Shown one piece after another: positions 8,017-15,222 of a DNA stretch of 42,365 bases. Positions within the stretch are counted from its first letter, which is position 1. Each line of letters begins with the position of its first letter. Source of the stretch: an uncultured Prevotella sp. (GTDB taxonomy: Bacteria > Bacteroidota > Bacteroidia > Bacteroidales > Bacteroidaceae); contig ONYZ01000034.1 of NCBI GenBank assembly GCA_900322175.1, positions 1 through 42,365 of the forward strand. The letters are read 5' to 3'. The translations under genes were made by a program, and so were the position numbers. The notes beneath the pieces were generated by a model that was not told the origin of the DNA, ran no database searches, and saw only the letters and a list, made by a program, of their open reading frames with translations.

Positions 8017-8025
8017 GCAAAATTA
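8017..8025 (-). promoter_or_regulatory. -7 element of the cargo cluster
   Basis: Minus-strand TAATTTTGC (8025-8017) fits TAnnTTTGC and ends 8 bases before the first ATG (8009). The transcript would start at or next to the AUG, and a second in-frame AUG follows immediately. It lets the cluster be transcribed separately from the integrase. No clear -33 box is seen. Confidence 0.5.
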
Positions 8026-8092
8026 CAAATAATTAATGTGATAAAGCCCTATAGGGATGTAAAACATGAAATATTAACACTTATCGCGTACT

Positions 8093-9511
8093 TTATGATT
8101 CGTTTAAAATCATTTTCAATAGTTTCATTTTGTCTTTCTCCGATAAACTCTTTATGATGCTTTCAAGATCACTCTTCTGTTTCTTGCTGGATGGCAGGTT
8201 AAGTAGCAAGCTGTTGTATTCCATTTGTTTCTCGTGCGGGTACATATTTATATATGACATTGTCACCGACTTTCCAACTCTGTGTCCCATAGCGTCACTA
8301 ATGTATTGCATAGGTACCCCTTGATGGGCTAGATTCGTTGCAAATGAGTGGCGGCACCATGTAGGGGAGGGGGTTACCTTCCATCCAAGATGCTTGGCTA
8401 ACTTGGCCATTCGCTTTCTGATATTCTGATTCTCTTGGGCAACACGTACCCTGCAGTCAGCCTCTGTTTTCGCTTCTTTGAGAATGAAAGGGAACAAACG
8501 TACATCTTTCTCGTACGGTTCGGCTATTTCGTCGATAATCTTTTTGAGGGCCGGAATGACTGGTACGATTACTTCACTGTCATCGTCTGTTCTATCTTTG
8601 GTCTTTGTTCGGTTGAATAAAAGGGATTTCTCTTTGCTCTGTGTATAGTGGGTATTGTAGGTGAGCCTGGCTACATCTGCCATATTCATTCCATTGCCCA
8701 AATACTGAAACAGAAATAGTCCCAAAGATATGTGCAGTCCCTTGTTGTATTCTTCGCCCCAACTCTCAGGATAATCTTTTTTAGCAAAGATTTGGTACAG
8801 TTCGGTCATCTGTTCGACACTTAGGCACTCTTGTCTTCTACTTTTCCCCTTTGGTATTGACACTTTGTCTGCGTCGCGGTCAGAGAACGGATAGTCAACT
8901 TGTGAGATAAGTCCGCGCGAAATACACTCTTTCACAACAACCCGGCAACTCCTAAGATATATGCCGATAGTGGCTTTCGTTTTGTTTTCATCAGTCATAG
9001 CTTGTACCCACTTGTGGATTGTGTCTTTCGTTATCAAGAACCCGTCGGCTTCGCTAAAATTGGTACACTTTACGAAAGATTTCATGGCTCCCTCATAACT
9101 GGCAGCAGTTCCGGCTTTTCTCTCACTGATGATTTCCTGCCATACGGATAGAAAACTTAGTGTCGTACTTTTCCCTGTTAGGCTGATACGGACAGTTTCT
9201 GGCGATAAGAATGATGTCGCAGCAAGTCTTTCGAGACGTTCTCTATATATATTGAAAGATTCCTCCCATTTCTTCTTAATGTTTGCATAAGACTTCTTTG
9301 AATCCGATGATCTGCCACGTGTGATTTCGGTTTCCATGATTTGTAGGAACTCTTTTTCAGAGCACTGGTCGCCAATAGGGTGGTACATGAAGTTCCCGTT
9401 GAAACTATACCTGATACAGACAGGGCATAGATTACCTTTAGGGTGTCGCTTGTCCAAACCGAGTGAGATTGTACAGTTACTTATCTTTGCTGATAGCGTA
9501 GATTTTGCCAT
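8093..9511 (-). CDS. Tyrosine site-specific integrase
   Basis: 472 residues. An N-terminal arm-binding region and SAM-like core-binding domain (about 115-215) precede the catalytic domain. Catalytic features are the beta-strand Lys (NRTKTKDR), the TWCRHSFATNL box holding the second Arg, GHRVGKSVTMSYIN with a late His/Arg and the nucleophile Tyr. The usual first Arg is not obvious in NGMNMADVARLTY; CTnDOT-like integrases of Bacteroidetes also lack it at the standard place. It would join the element to the 3' end of a tRNA gene. It reads away from the attachment site 260 bases to its right, with a TTTG-N20-TAATTTTGC promoter and tandem repeats in its leader. Confidence 0.93.
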   Translation of the reverse strand: MAKSTLSAKISNCTISLGLDKRHPKGNLCPVCIRYSFNGNFMYHPIGDQCSEKEFLQIMETEITRGRSSDSKKSYANIKKKWEESFNIYRERLERLAATSFLSPETVRISLTGKSTTLSFLSVWQEIISERKAGTAASYEGAMKSFVKCTNFSEADGFLITKDTIHKWVQAMTDENKTKATIGIYLRSCRVVVKECISRGLISQVDYPFSDRDADKVSIPKGKSRRQECLSVEQMTELYQIFAKKDYPESWGEEYNKGLHISLGLFLFQYLGNGMNMADVARLTYNTHYTQSKEKSLLFNRTKTKDRTDDDSEVIVPVIPALKKIIDEIAEPYEKDVRLFPFILKEAKTEADCRVRVAQENQNIRKRMAKLAKHLGWKVTPSPTWCRHSFATNLAHQGVPMQYISDAMGHRVGKSVTMSYINMYPHEKQMEYNSLLLNLPSSKKQKSDLESIIKSLSEKDKMKLLKMILNES

Positions 9512-9647
9512 ATTTTCTATCTATTTATGAACCAATTTTGATGTCATTTTAAGCTAAAATCGCATTTTCGGGAAAGTATGTCTTTTGAAAGTGCCTATTT
9601 ATGGGACATTTTAGGGAAAGTTTTGGGAAAGTTTACTCCTGAATTAA

Positions 9648-9687
9648 GCCCATTTTAGCCCATTTTAACCCGTTTTAATCCGATTTA
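9648..9687. repeat. Four tandem 10-bp repeats in the integrase leader
   Basis: Units are GCCCATTTTA (9648), GCCCATTTTA (9658), ACCCGTTTTA (9668) and ATCCGATTTA (9678). They begin about 5 bases downstream of the predicted integrase transcription start. Separately, GGGAAAGT occurs at 9570, 9614 and 9625. Such arrays near att sites are commonly integrase arm-type or excisionase sites, or operators. Confidence 0.7.
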
Positions 9688-9697
9688 GAAATTTGAT

Positions 9698-9730
9698 GCA
9701 AAATTACATAAATATCTGAAAATCAGCAAA
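9698..9730 (-). promoter_or_regulatory. Integrase promoter
   Basis: On the minus strand TTTG (9730-9727), 20 bases, then TAATTTTGC (9706-9698): a near-perfect Bacteroidetes housekeeping promoter. The start is predicted near 9692, giving a leader of about 180 bases that contains the tandem repeats. Confidence 0.7.
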
Positions 9731-9772
9731 TAAATTGAAGATTTTTATATTTTCTTAAACTTTCGATTTTGA

Positions 9773-9814
9773 TTCATAATCATGAGGTCCCCAGTTCAAT
9801 CCTGGGTCCCGCTA
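9773..9814 (+). other. attR: duplicated 3' half of a CAT-anticodon tRNA gene
   Basis: The sequence holds the anticodon loop TTCATAA (9773-9779), the 3' anticodon strand TCATG, a variable loop, a perfect T arm (CCCAG / TTCAATC / CTGGG, 9790-9806), the 3' acceptor strand TCCCGCT (9807-9813) and discriminator A9814. No D arm or 5' acceptor strand precedes it; element AT-rich DNA lies there instead. This is the product of integration in the 3' half of a tRNA gene, with the intact tRNA expected at the other element end. Anticodon CAT means elongator Met, initiator Met or Ile2; the fragment alone does not decide. Confidence 0.85.
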
Positions 9815-9820
9815 CTGAGA

Positions 9821-9854
9821 AGGCAGTTAGATTTCAAGTCTAATTGCCTTTTTT
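9821..9854 (+). terminator. Intrinsic terminator of the original tRNA gene
   Basis: AGGCAGTTAGA (9821-9831) pairs with TCTAATTGCCT (9839-9849) with one G-U pair, followed by a T-run to 9854. It lies 6 bases after the tRNA 3' end. Confidence 0.75.
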
Positions 9855-9865
9855 CTTTGTTTTAT

Positions 9866-9897
9866 TTTGTCGATACAGAAAAAAGATTTATTTTTGC
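9866..9897 (+). promoter_or_regulatory. Promoter of the GH2-like gene
   Basis: TTTG (9866-9869), 19 bases, TATTTTTGC (9889-9897). The start would fall at about 9902-9904, on the start codon itself. Confidence 0.65.
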
Positions 9898-9901
9898 AGC
9901 C

Positions 9902-11473
9902 ATGAAACAGATTATATCTACCATATTACTTTTTGCTTTTGCGATAGCGGCCAGGGCTCAGGATGTAGTCAAGCTGCTCGAACCTGCTTATGCTGACAGT
10001 GCTGTAGCGTATCGGCAGAGTGTGTATGTGCCCCAGAAATGGGAAAAGCGTCGTGTAGTGCTTTTCATCGAGCGACCGCTTGGGGCTACTCATGTAAGGG
10101 TTAACGGCATAGAGGCTAAAGGCGACACATCGCTGGTTGTGCCTCATGAGGTGGATGTCACTAAGATGATAGCTGCCGGGCAGCGCAACAGCATCGAGAT
10201 AAGTGTGGACGGGCACGACTCGCGTGGCATACTAGGTGCTGTCGAACTGCGCTCGCAACCACGTCGCTTATATATTAAAAAGGTAAAACTGCGCCCCAGA
10301 CCATACAGTTCCTATGTCAGGCTTGAAGTGGACTATGATGGTAGCTCGCCCGATTTCAGCTACTATATGCTGGATGTGCTTACTCAGAGGGAGGATTGCG
10401 ACTCGGCTAATATGTACGTTGCCAGTTGGTTTCTAGGTTCTGACCACCAAGAGATGGATGTGGCTGTGCCTGAAAAAGAGCGCTTCTGGGATGAGTTTTA
10501 TCCCAACATGTTTCGTATGGGCTTGAGTGTGGCCGACGATTATCAGGAGATAACGTATGGTATGCGCGAGGCTGGGGTAGTGGATGGAAAACTGTTTTTG
10601 AATCGCCGTCCTATATATCTGCGAGGTGTGATGATGGACGATTACTTCCCCATGTGGGGCCGTATGCCTACCGATGTCGCTACTTGGGAGAAGATATTCA
10701 AGCGACTTGAGACTCTAGGTATCAACTACGTGCGATTCCGTGGATTCTGCCCTGTTGACGCTGCTTTTCAGGCTGCCGATAAGATAGGTATGTATCTGCA
10801 ACCAGAGGTCAAGTCGAAGGACGAGTTGAGCCGTGTCACCGATGTGTATGGACGCCATCCATCGCTGGTGCTGGTAAGGTTTAACGATGCCGACTATGTG
10901 TGGAACGATGGCAAACTGACGTATGTGGTGCTGAATCAGAAGGTGATATACGGCAGCGACCTGCTTACGTATAAACAGGGAATAGAGCATCGCTTGCTCA
11001 ATGACACTGTTGGACACTATCTGCTTGGCGGAATGTGCGATCGCGAGGGCGACTTCAGCGGTGTGCTTCATGCCCGTTGGGGCGATGGTGCCGACGATCT
11101 GGATGCCAGGGCTTTCACCCAGTTCTGTCGTCAGATTGTGCCCATAGCACGATTAGCCAAGACGCGATATACGCTTAGCGATACGTTGCGAGTGCCAGTG
11201 GTGGTCTACAATGCTATGTATGGCCATATGCAGCGAACTCGCGTCACGTATTTCCTGCATACCGATTCTGGTCAGGTGGTGGCAGGCGGACTGGTTTCGA
11301 GCGGAAAAATACCGTTAGCCTCGCAAAACGATGTTGGCGAGATAGTATTCCCCCTCGACTCGCTAAAGCATCCCTGCACAGCCACACTCACTCTAGTGGT
11401 GGGTAACACAGCCGTCAGAAATCACTGGGACATCGAAGTGGCGGATAGTGTGAAATCAGACGCTGGCGATTAG
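9902..11473 (+). CDS. Reduced glycoside hydrolase family 2-like secreted protein
   Basis: 523 residues from ATG 9902, which opens a clear signal peptide (MKQIISTILLFAFAIAARAQ). An upstream in-frame start at 9782 is rejected because it would translate the tRNA fragment. The order resembles GH2: N-terminal sugar-binding jelly roll, Ig-like domain, then a barrel start at KLFLNRRPIYLRG and LGINYVRFRGFCPVDAAFQA. The later GGMCDREGDFSGVLHARW matches the C-terminal barrel of Bacteroidetes GH2 members. At the expected acid/base motif (HPSLVLVRFND) there is Asp-Ala rather than the usual Asn-Glu. The protein is about half the usual GH2 length, so activity is doubtful. Its stop overlaps the convergent neighbour by 4 bases. 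Confidence 0.7.
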   Translation: MKQIISTILLFAFAIAARAQDVVKLLEPAYADSAVAYRQSVYVPQKWEKRRVVLFIERPLGATHVRVNGIEAKGDTSLVVPHEVDVTKMIAAGQRNSIEISVDGHDSRGILGAVELRSQPRRLYIKKVKLRPRPYSSYVRLEVDYDGSSPDFSYYMLDVLTQREDCDSANMYVASWFLGSDHQEMDVAVPEKERFWDEFYPNMFRMGLSVADDYQEITYGMREAGVVDGKLFLNRRPIYLRGVMMDDYFPMWGRMPTDVATWEKIFKRLETLGINYVRFRGFCPVDAAFQAADKIGMYLQPEVKSKDELSRVTDVYGRHPSLVLVRFNDADYVWNDGKLTYVVLNQKVIYGSDLLTYKQGIEHRLLNDTVGHYLLGGMCDREGDFSGVLHARWGDGADDLDARAFTQFCRQIVPIARLAKTRYTLSDTLRVPVVVYNAMYGHMQRTRVTYFLHTDSGQVVAGGLVSSGKIPLASQNDVGEIVFPLDSLKHPCTATLTLVVGNTAVRNHWDIEVADSVKSDAGD

Positions 11474-11976
11474 CGGCGTCCCATGCCTGTGAATCGTCCC
11501 ATTCCAAAGTGTACGGGCATCTCGAACTTTGTTCTTACAGGCTTGTCAGCAATCTTGCCAGGCTTCCACTTTTTGGGCATTTCGGTCAGCAGACGGATGG
11601 TCTCCTCCTGAAACTGCTTGCCAAAGTGCTGCTTCAGTTCCTCCTCGCTCATCCCCAGCTTCTCAGCCTTTTTCTTTGCATCGAAGAATTGCAAGGTTGT
11701 ATTTTCGATTGTGATATTGCTAAGCGAACCATCTTTTTCTATGATAAATGAGGTTAGCACCTTGGCCTCTACCATCTCCTTCTGTGCCTCCTTGGGATAT
11801 CTGATGTTGTTGTACAGATACTGCAGTACAGCAGCTCTGCCGCTTTTGTACTTAGGCATAGTACCCGCCTTATACACCTGCTCTGCCATATAGCAAGTCG
11901 TATCATTATCCACCGTCTGCGCCATTGCCACCATATTCATCATGGCGAGCACGGCTGTTATCATTACCTTTTTCAT
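11470..11976 (-). CDS. Secreted TonB C-terminal-domain-like protein
   Basis: 168 residues with a signal peptide (MKKVMITAVLAMMNMVAMAQ). The segment AAVLQYLYNNIRYPKEAQKE, then VLTSFIIEKDGSLSNITIEN and a Trp-Lys-Pro-Gly near the end (KKWKPGKIADKPV), follows the TonB C-terminal fold: 'Y P xx A xxx' helix, strand with V xF xI xxDG, then 'W xPG'. Unlike true TonB it has no membrane anchor or proline-rich linker. It is one of the free-standing periplasmic TonB-C proteins common in Bacteroidales. A partner cannot be named. Confidence 0.75.
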   Translation of the reverse strand: MKKVMITAVLAMMNMVAMAQTVDNDTTCYMAEQVYKAGTMPKYKSGRAAVLQYLYNNIRYPKEAQKEMVEAKVLTSFIIEKDGSLSNITIENTTLQFFDAKKKAEKLGMSEEELKQHFGKQFQEETIRLLTEMPKKWKPGKIADKPVRTKFEMPVHFGMGRFTGMGRR

Positions 11977-12022
11977 ACCTATTTTATATCCTATGTTAGT
12001 TTATGATTAAAAATAACTGGGT

Positions 12023-12055
12023 GCAAAGGTAATGCTTTTCTAATAATCCGCCAAA
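12023..12055 (-). promoter_or_regulatory. Promoter of the TonB-C-like gene
   Basis: Minus strand TTTG (12055-12052), 20 bases, TACCTTTGC (12031-12023). It gives a leader of about 40 bases. Confidence 0.7.
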
Positions 12056-12065
12056 CGATTCGCTG

Positions 12066-12100
12066 AAAAAAAGAATCCCCATCCGATTGGAAGGGGAATT
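12066..12100 (-). terminator. Intrinsic terminator after the decayed gene
   Basis: On the minus strand AATTCCCC (12100-12093), a loop, then GGGGATT (12080-12074) followed by a run of T (12072-12066). It lies 8 bases after the remnant's stop codon. Confidence 0.75.
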
Positions 12101-12107
12101 ACGATTG

Positions 12108-12360
12108 TTATGTTAGCTCCAAGAACAACTTCTGATAGCGACCTGATTCTATGCGTTTGATGTAGCCATCGCTTAGCCAGCGTAAGCACCTGTTTTCTGC
12201 CCAAAACAAATCTCTCGCAAACAGGGGTAATACTCCATCAGTTGCTCTATCTCATTGCCCGCGGCAATCATCTGTCGCTCCCACCAAGAGTGCGTCATTA
12301 GTTCATACGACAGGAAGCAATGTCACAGCGTGCACTGGAGGACGAAGTTACGGGTATCTC
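12108..12360 (-). pseudogene. Decayed gene remnant of unknown family
   Basis: Protein-like sequence survives in two frames. One frame reads HCFLSYELMTHSWWERQMIA, then AGNEIEQLMEYYP. After a shift near 12240 another frame reads LFARDLFWAENRCLRWLSDG and IKRIESGRYQKLFLELT, then TAA at 12110-12108. In the first frame TGA codons interrupt upstream (CTL-stop-HCF). A good terminator follows, as after a real gene. The family is not recognised. The rest of 11977-12654 holds promoters and AT-rich DNA with no further gene seen. Confidence 0.5.
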
Positions 12361-12630
12361 ATAGATATGTTACGGCAATCTACTAAATAGTACGGTACTA
12401 TCTACCAGATAGATGCCACCTTGTAAAATACCATCAAAATCACCTATTTCAACACCATTAATATTAGCAATGGCTAGAATTAATAGTAGCAATTGTTAGC
12501 ATTAATACTTGCAAGAAAATTCTCCTAAACGCCTAATACAATAGCAGGGTCGATGTTGAGTTTTTTTTTCTTATCTCGCGACCGAACTGAACTGCTATCT
12601 GACGAAATAATCATTTTTTTTTGAAAAATG

Positions 12631-12663
12631 TTTGGATGATTTATGAAAATTCACTATTTTTGC
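12631..12663 (+). promoter_or_regulatory. Promoter of the 230-residue hypothetical gene
   Basis: TTTG (12631-12634), 20 bases, TATTTTTGC (12655-12663). The start is predicted near 12669 and the start codon is at 12689. Confidence 0.7.
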
Positions 12664-12688
12664 AGCCGAATAATTGAGGTGTAAGTTT

Positions 12689-13381
12689 ATGGTGAATATT
12701 CCCAAGTTTATAACTAAACTGCTGACAAACATCCCAGAAGGACATAAGTTTTACAGCGGTGAATTTGGTCGCGGTGAGGCTGACTATGTTTATATACAGA
12801 AATCAGAATCAGAGGAACATGAGTTGGACGGCAGTTTCCAGTACGAGTGCTACATCGATGATGATAGCTACGAGCGCGCTGAGGGCGAGTTCGATCATGA
12901 TATCAAGAGCGGCCACTGGTCGATGTACTACAAGACTATAGATGGACATAGTAATATGCGCGCATACTTTGTGGATGGCGTATTGCACGGCGATGTGCTG
13001 TTTTCTATGCTCGACACTACGCACGACGTGAATGCGGATTTGTCGTTTTCTGTATTCGACTGCGAAATCGGAGGACGTATCTCTGGTCATCTGCCCGAGG
13101 GTGGTATCTTTACAGCCCTTTGCGATGACAATGGCTACCCTGATGGCGTGTGGAAGGTGGAGATGAAGGCTGGTCGCAAGACAGTGCTCACCAAACAGGA
13201 GGTGTGGAACCACGGCCATTTGGTGGAGGCCTATGAAGAGGACAGCGACGGTAATCGCAAGCCCATAGAGCCCTACATGCGCGATAGCATCAACTCGCTG
13301 CTGATGAACGACGTGACACGACTGCTGCACATCATCACCCGAGGCATCAAGGATGACACCCTGCTAGTGCGTACAAAGTAA
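12689..13381 (+). CDS. Hypothetical cytosolic protein, MORN-like character
   Basis: 230 residues from ATG 12689; a TTG five codons upstream is less likely. No signal peptide or membrane segment. The middle has short units such as AEGEFDHDIKSGHWSMYYKT and YFVDGVLHGDVLF that resemble MORN-type beta-hairpins (G-x-W/F-x-x-Y), as in YwqK-like proteins. The C-terminal 40 residues are helical. It is acidic overall. The gene stands alone between its own promoter and a shared bidirectional terminator. Function unknown. Confidence 0.75.
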   Translation: MVNIPKFITKLLTNIPEGHKFYSGEFGRGEADYVYIQKSESEEHELDGSFQYECYIDDDSYERAEGEFDHDIKSGHWSMYYKTIDGHSNMRAYFVDGVLHGDVLFSMLDTTHDVNADLSFSVFDCEIGGRISGHLPEGGIFTALCDDNGYPDGVWKVEMKAGRKTVLTKQEVWNHGHLVEAYEEDSDGNRKPIEPYMRDSINSLLMNDVTRLLHIITRGIKDDTLLVRTK

Positions 13382-13401
13382 GCTGTCTGCGGCTTAATAA
13401 C

Positions 13402-13439
13402 AAAAAAAACGAGGGAATCTTTCGATTCTCTCGCTTTTT
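13402..13439. terminator. Bidirectional terminator between hypothetical gene and tRNA-Pro
   Basis: CGAGGGAATC (13410-13419) pairs with GATTCTCTCG (13424-13433). It is flanked by eight A on the left and five T on the right, so it can serve both strands. Confidence 0.85.
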
Positions 13440-13440
13440 G

Positions 13441-13513
13441 TCGGGATTACTGGACTCGAACCAGCGACCTCGCGCCCCCCAGACGTGTGCGCTACCAACT
13501 GCGCTAAATCCCG
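13441..13513 (-). tRNA. tRNA-Pro, anticodon GGG
   Basis: 73 bases, cloverleaf complete: acceptor CGGGATT/AATCCCG, D arm GCGC/GCGC, anticodon loop CTGGGGG (anticodon GGG), T arm GCTGG/TTCGAGT/CCAGT, discriminator A; CCA is not encoded. The anticodon stem has one A-C mismatch. It is preceded by a strong promoter and followed by the shared terminator. Confidence 0.95.
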
Positions 13514-13557
13514 ATCAAATTCGACTAGCACTCGACCAGTTTTTTTCGAATGCGGGT

Positions 13558-13590
13558 GCAAAGGTACGTGTTTTTTTTGAACTGACCAAA
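13558..13590 (-). promoter_or_regulatory. Promoter of tRNA-Pro
   Basis: Minus strand TTTG (13590-13587), 20 bases, TACCTTTGC (13566-13558). The transcript starts about 40 bases before the tRNA. Confidence 0.75.
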
Positions 13591-13660
13591 TTTTTAGCGT
13601 ATTTTTTGCAATATATATATAAAATGTGTAAAAAAGTGCGCGCCGTTGCCGAAAAATACG

Positions 13661-13669
13661 TACCTTTGC
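13661..13669 (+). promoter_or_regulatory. -7 element for the aroA operon
   Basis: TACCTTTGC fits TAnnTTTGC. The aroA start lies 28 bases downstream. No convincing TTTG -33 box is seen at 19-21 bases upstream. Confidence 0.6.
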
Positions 13670-13696
13670 ATGCAATAACAGCGACAATTACAAGAA

Positions 13697-14950
13697 ATGA
13701 AGCAATATAGAATAACGGCACCTGAGAGGTTGCAAGATACTATCCAGTTGCCAGCATCAAAGAGCATATCCAATCGTGCACTAATCATCTATGCCCTGAG
13801 TGGCGGGCGCGCTCTGCCTGAGAACCTGAGCGATTGCGACGATACAGAGGTGATAATCGATGCAATGAGATATATGCCCGACGAGATAAATATCAATGGT
13901 GCAGGTACCGCCATGAGATTCATGTCGGCCTACCTGAGTGTGATGCGTGGAACCCATGTGATAACTGGCACTGAGCGTATGAAGCAGCGCCCCATATCGA
14001 TATTGGTTGACGCTTTGCGACGACTGGGTGCACAGATAGAATATGTGGAAAAGGAGGGCTATCCACCACTCAGGATTACTGGCAAGAAACTGACAGGAGG
14101 ACTGATGGAGATACCAGGCAACGTAAGTTCGCAGTACACATCGGCACTGCTGATGATAGGTCCGATGCTAGAGGATGGACTTACGCTACAGCTTACTGGC
14201 GAAATAATCTCTCGTCCGTACATCGACCTTACGCTGTGGATGATGAACGAGTTTGGCGCCGATGCCAAGTGGAGTTCTACTGATACAATCGTCGTGGCCC
14301 ATAAGCCCTACAAGAGTCGCCGTTACTACATCGAGAGCGACTGGAGTGGAGCCAGCTACTGGTATGAGATGGTAGCACTGAGCAAGGATAGCGATGCAGA
14401 AGTAAGACTTACAGGACTGATGGACGGCTCGATGCAGGGCGACTCAACCACTCGCTACCTATTCAGTCTGCTAGGCGTGAAGACCACCTTCGAGACTCAG
14501 CAGAAAGGCATACCACAGATGGTAACGCTGAAGAAGAACGGTCGAGGCGTGTCAAAGTTGGAGTACGACTTTGTGAATGCTCCTGACCTTGCACAGACAT
14601 TCGTGGTGACATGTGCCGCGCTCGATATCCCATTCCACTTCAAAGGTCTCTCGACCCTGAAAATCAAAGAGACCGACCGCATATCGGCACTGAAGAAGGA
14701 GATGCTGAAGCTGGGCTACGTTATCCACGACGCCAACGACAGCGAGCTGTACTGGGACGGCGAGCGATGCGAACCAGATATGGAGGCTGGTATCGATACC
14801 TACGAAGACCATCGTATGGCATTGGCCTTCGCCCCATTCGCGCTGAAGACAGAGGGACTGATTATCAATAATCCACAGGTAGTAACCAAGTCGTATCCTA
14901 AGTTCTGGGACGACCTGAAGCATGTGGGATTTAACATCGAGAGCCTATGA
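13697..14950 (+). CDS. aroA: 3-phosphoshikimate 1-carboxyvinyltransferase (EPSP synthase)
   Basis: 417 residues, normal for AroA. It transfers enolpyruvate from PEP to shikimate 3-phosphate, the sixth step of the shikimate pathway, in the cytosol. Motifs: LPASKSISNRALI near the N-terminus (phosphate and substrate binding), NGAGTAMRFMSA (PEP loop), GNVSSQYTSALLM, LKIKETDRISAL and YEDHRMALAFA near the C-terminus. It opens a same-strand run with the small membrane protein, PorW-like, PorX and tsaE; its stop overlaps the next ATG by 4 bases. Confidence 0.97.
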   Translation: MKQYRITAPERLQDTIQLPASKSISNRALIIYALSGGRALPENLSDCDDTEVIIDAMRYMPDEININGAGTAMRFMSAYLSVMRGTHVITGTERMKQRPISILVDALRRLGAQIEYVEKEGYPPLRITGKKLTGGLMEIPGNVSSQYTSALLMIGPMLEDGLTLQLTGEIISRPYIDLTLWMMNEFGADAKWSSTDTIVVAHKPYKSRRYYIESDWSGASYWYEMVALSKDSDAEVRLTGLMDGSMQGDSTTRYLFSLLGVKTTFETQQKGIPQMVTLKKNGRGVSKLEYDFVNAPDLAQTFVVTCAALDIPFHFKGLSTLKIKETDRISALKKEMLKLGYVIHDANDSELYWDGERCEPDMEAGIDTYEDHRMALAFAPFALKTEGLIINNPQVVTKSYPKFWDDLKHVGFNIESL

Positions 14951-15207
14951 CGTTTGCGCTGGTTTGTGTAGCAATGATTGGTGCCCTCGGAGTGATAGCT
15001 CTGATTGCCAACTGGTTTGATAAGGGTGAGGATGTGATAAAGCAAGCTCACGACTGTGCCACCTGTACTGCGGCCGATGAGGGCGAGTGCAAGATTCACT
15101 GCTTGATACAAGAGAAAAAGCGCGAGGTGGCCGAACGAGAGAAATCTGTAAGAATGGGTAAGATACGCTCCTTTCTGGAAAAGTATTGGAAGTTTGATAA
15201 GGACTGA
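14947..15207 (+). CDS. Small membrane protein with a four-cysteine motif
   Basis: 86 residues, translationally coupled to aroA (ATGA overlap). One N-terminal membrane segment (FALVCVAMIGALGVIALIAN) is followed by a cytosolic-type charged tail. The tail contains CATCTAADEGECKIHC, i.e. C-x2-C-x8-C-x3-C, which could bind a metal or Fe-S centre. The last 35 residues are basic and helical. No family name is recognised; its place between aroA and the PorW-like gene suggests a lineage-specific conserved gene. Confidence 0.8.
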   Translation: MTFALVCVAMIGALGVIALIANWFDKGEDVIKQAHDCATCTAADEGECKIHCLIQEKKREVAEREKSVRMGKIRSFLEKYWKFDKD

Positions 15208-15222
15208 TATTAAGTAAGGTAT

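Larger units (their letters stand above)
206..9814. mobile_element. Integrated plasmid-like element, right-hand part
   Basis: The right boundary is the duplicated 3' half of a tRNA gene (9773-9814) beside a tyrosine integrase. The body carries an integrase, a three-gene cargo cluster, an HTH protein, ParA, a ribbon-helix-helix-like protein, a primase-helicase and an iteron array. All genes read leftward. The left boundary is not in the window: no second copy of the tRNA 3' sequence is seen in 1-527. No relaxase, type IV secretion or phage structural gene is visible, so the way it transfers is unknown. The left coordinate is only the limit of what can be assigned. Confidence 0.75.

Noticed and set aside
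9782-9901. N-terminal extension of the GH2-like protein
   Set aside because: It would translate the tRNA fragment and terminator; the signal peptide and promoter place the start at 9902.
13394-13687. Open frames across tRNA-Pro and its flanks
   Set aside because: They translate a tRNA gene, its promoter and terminator; none has protein-like content.
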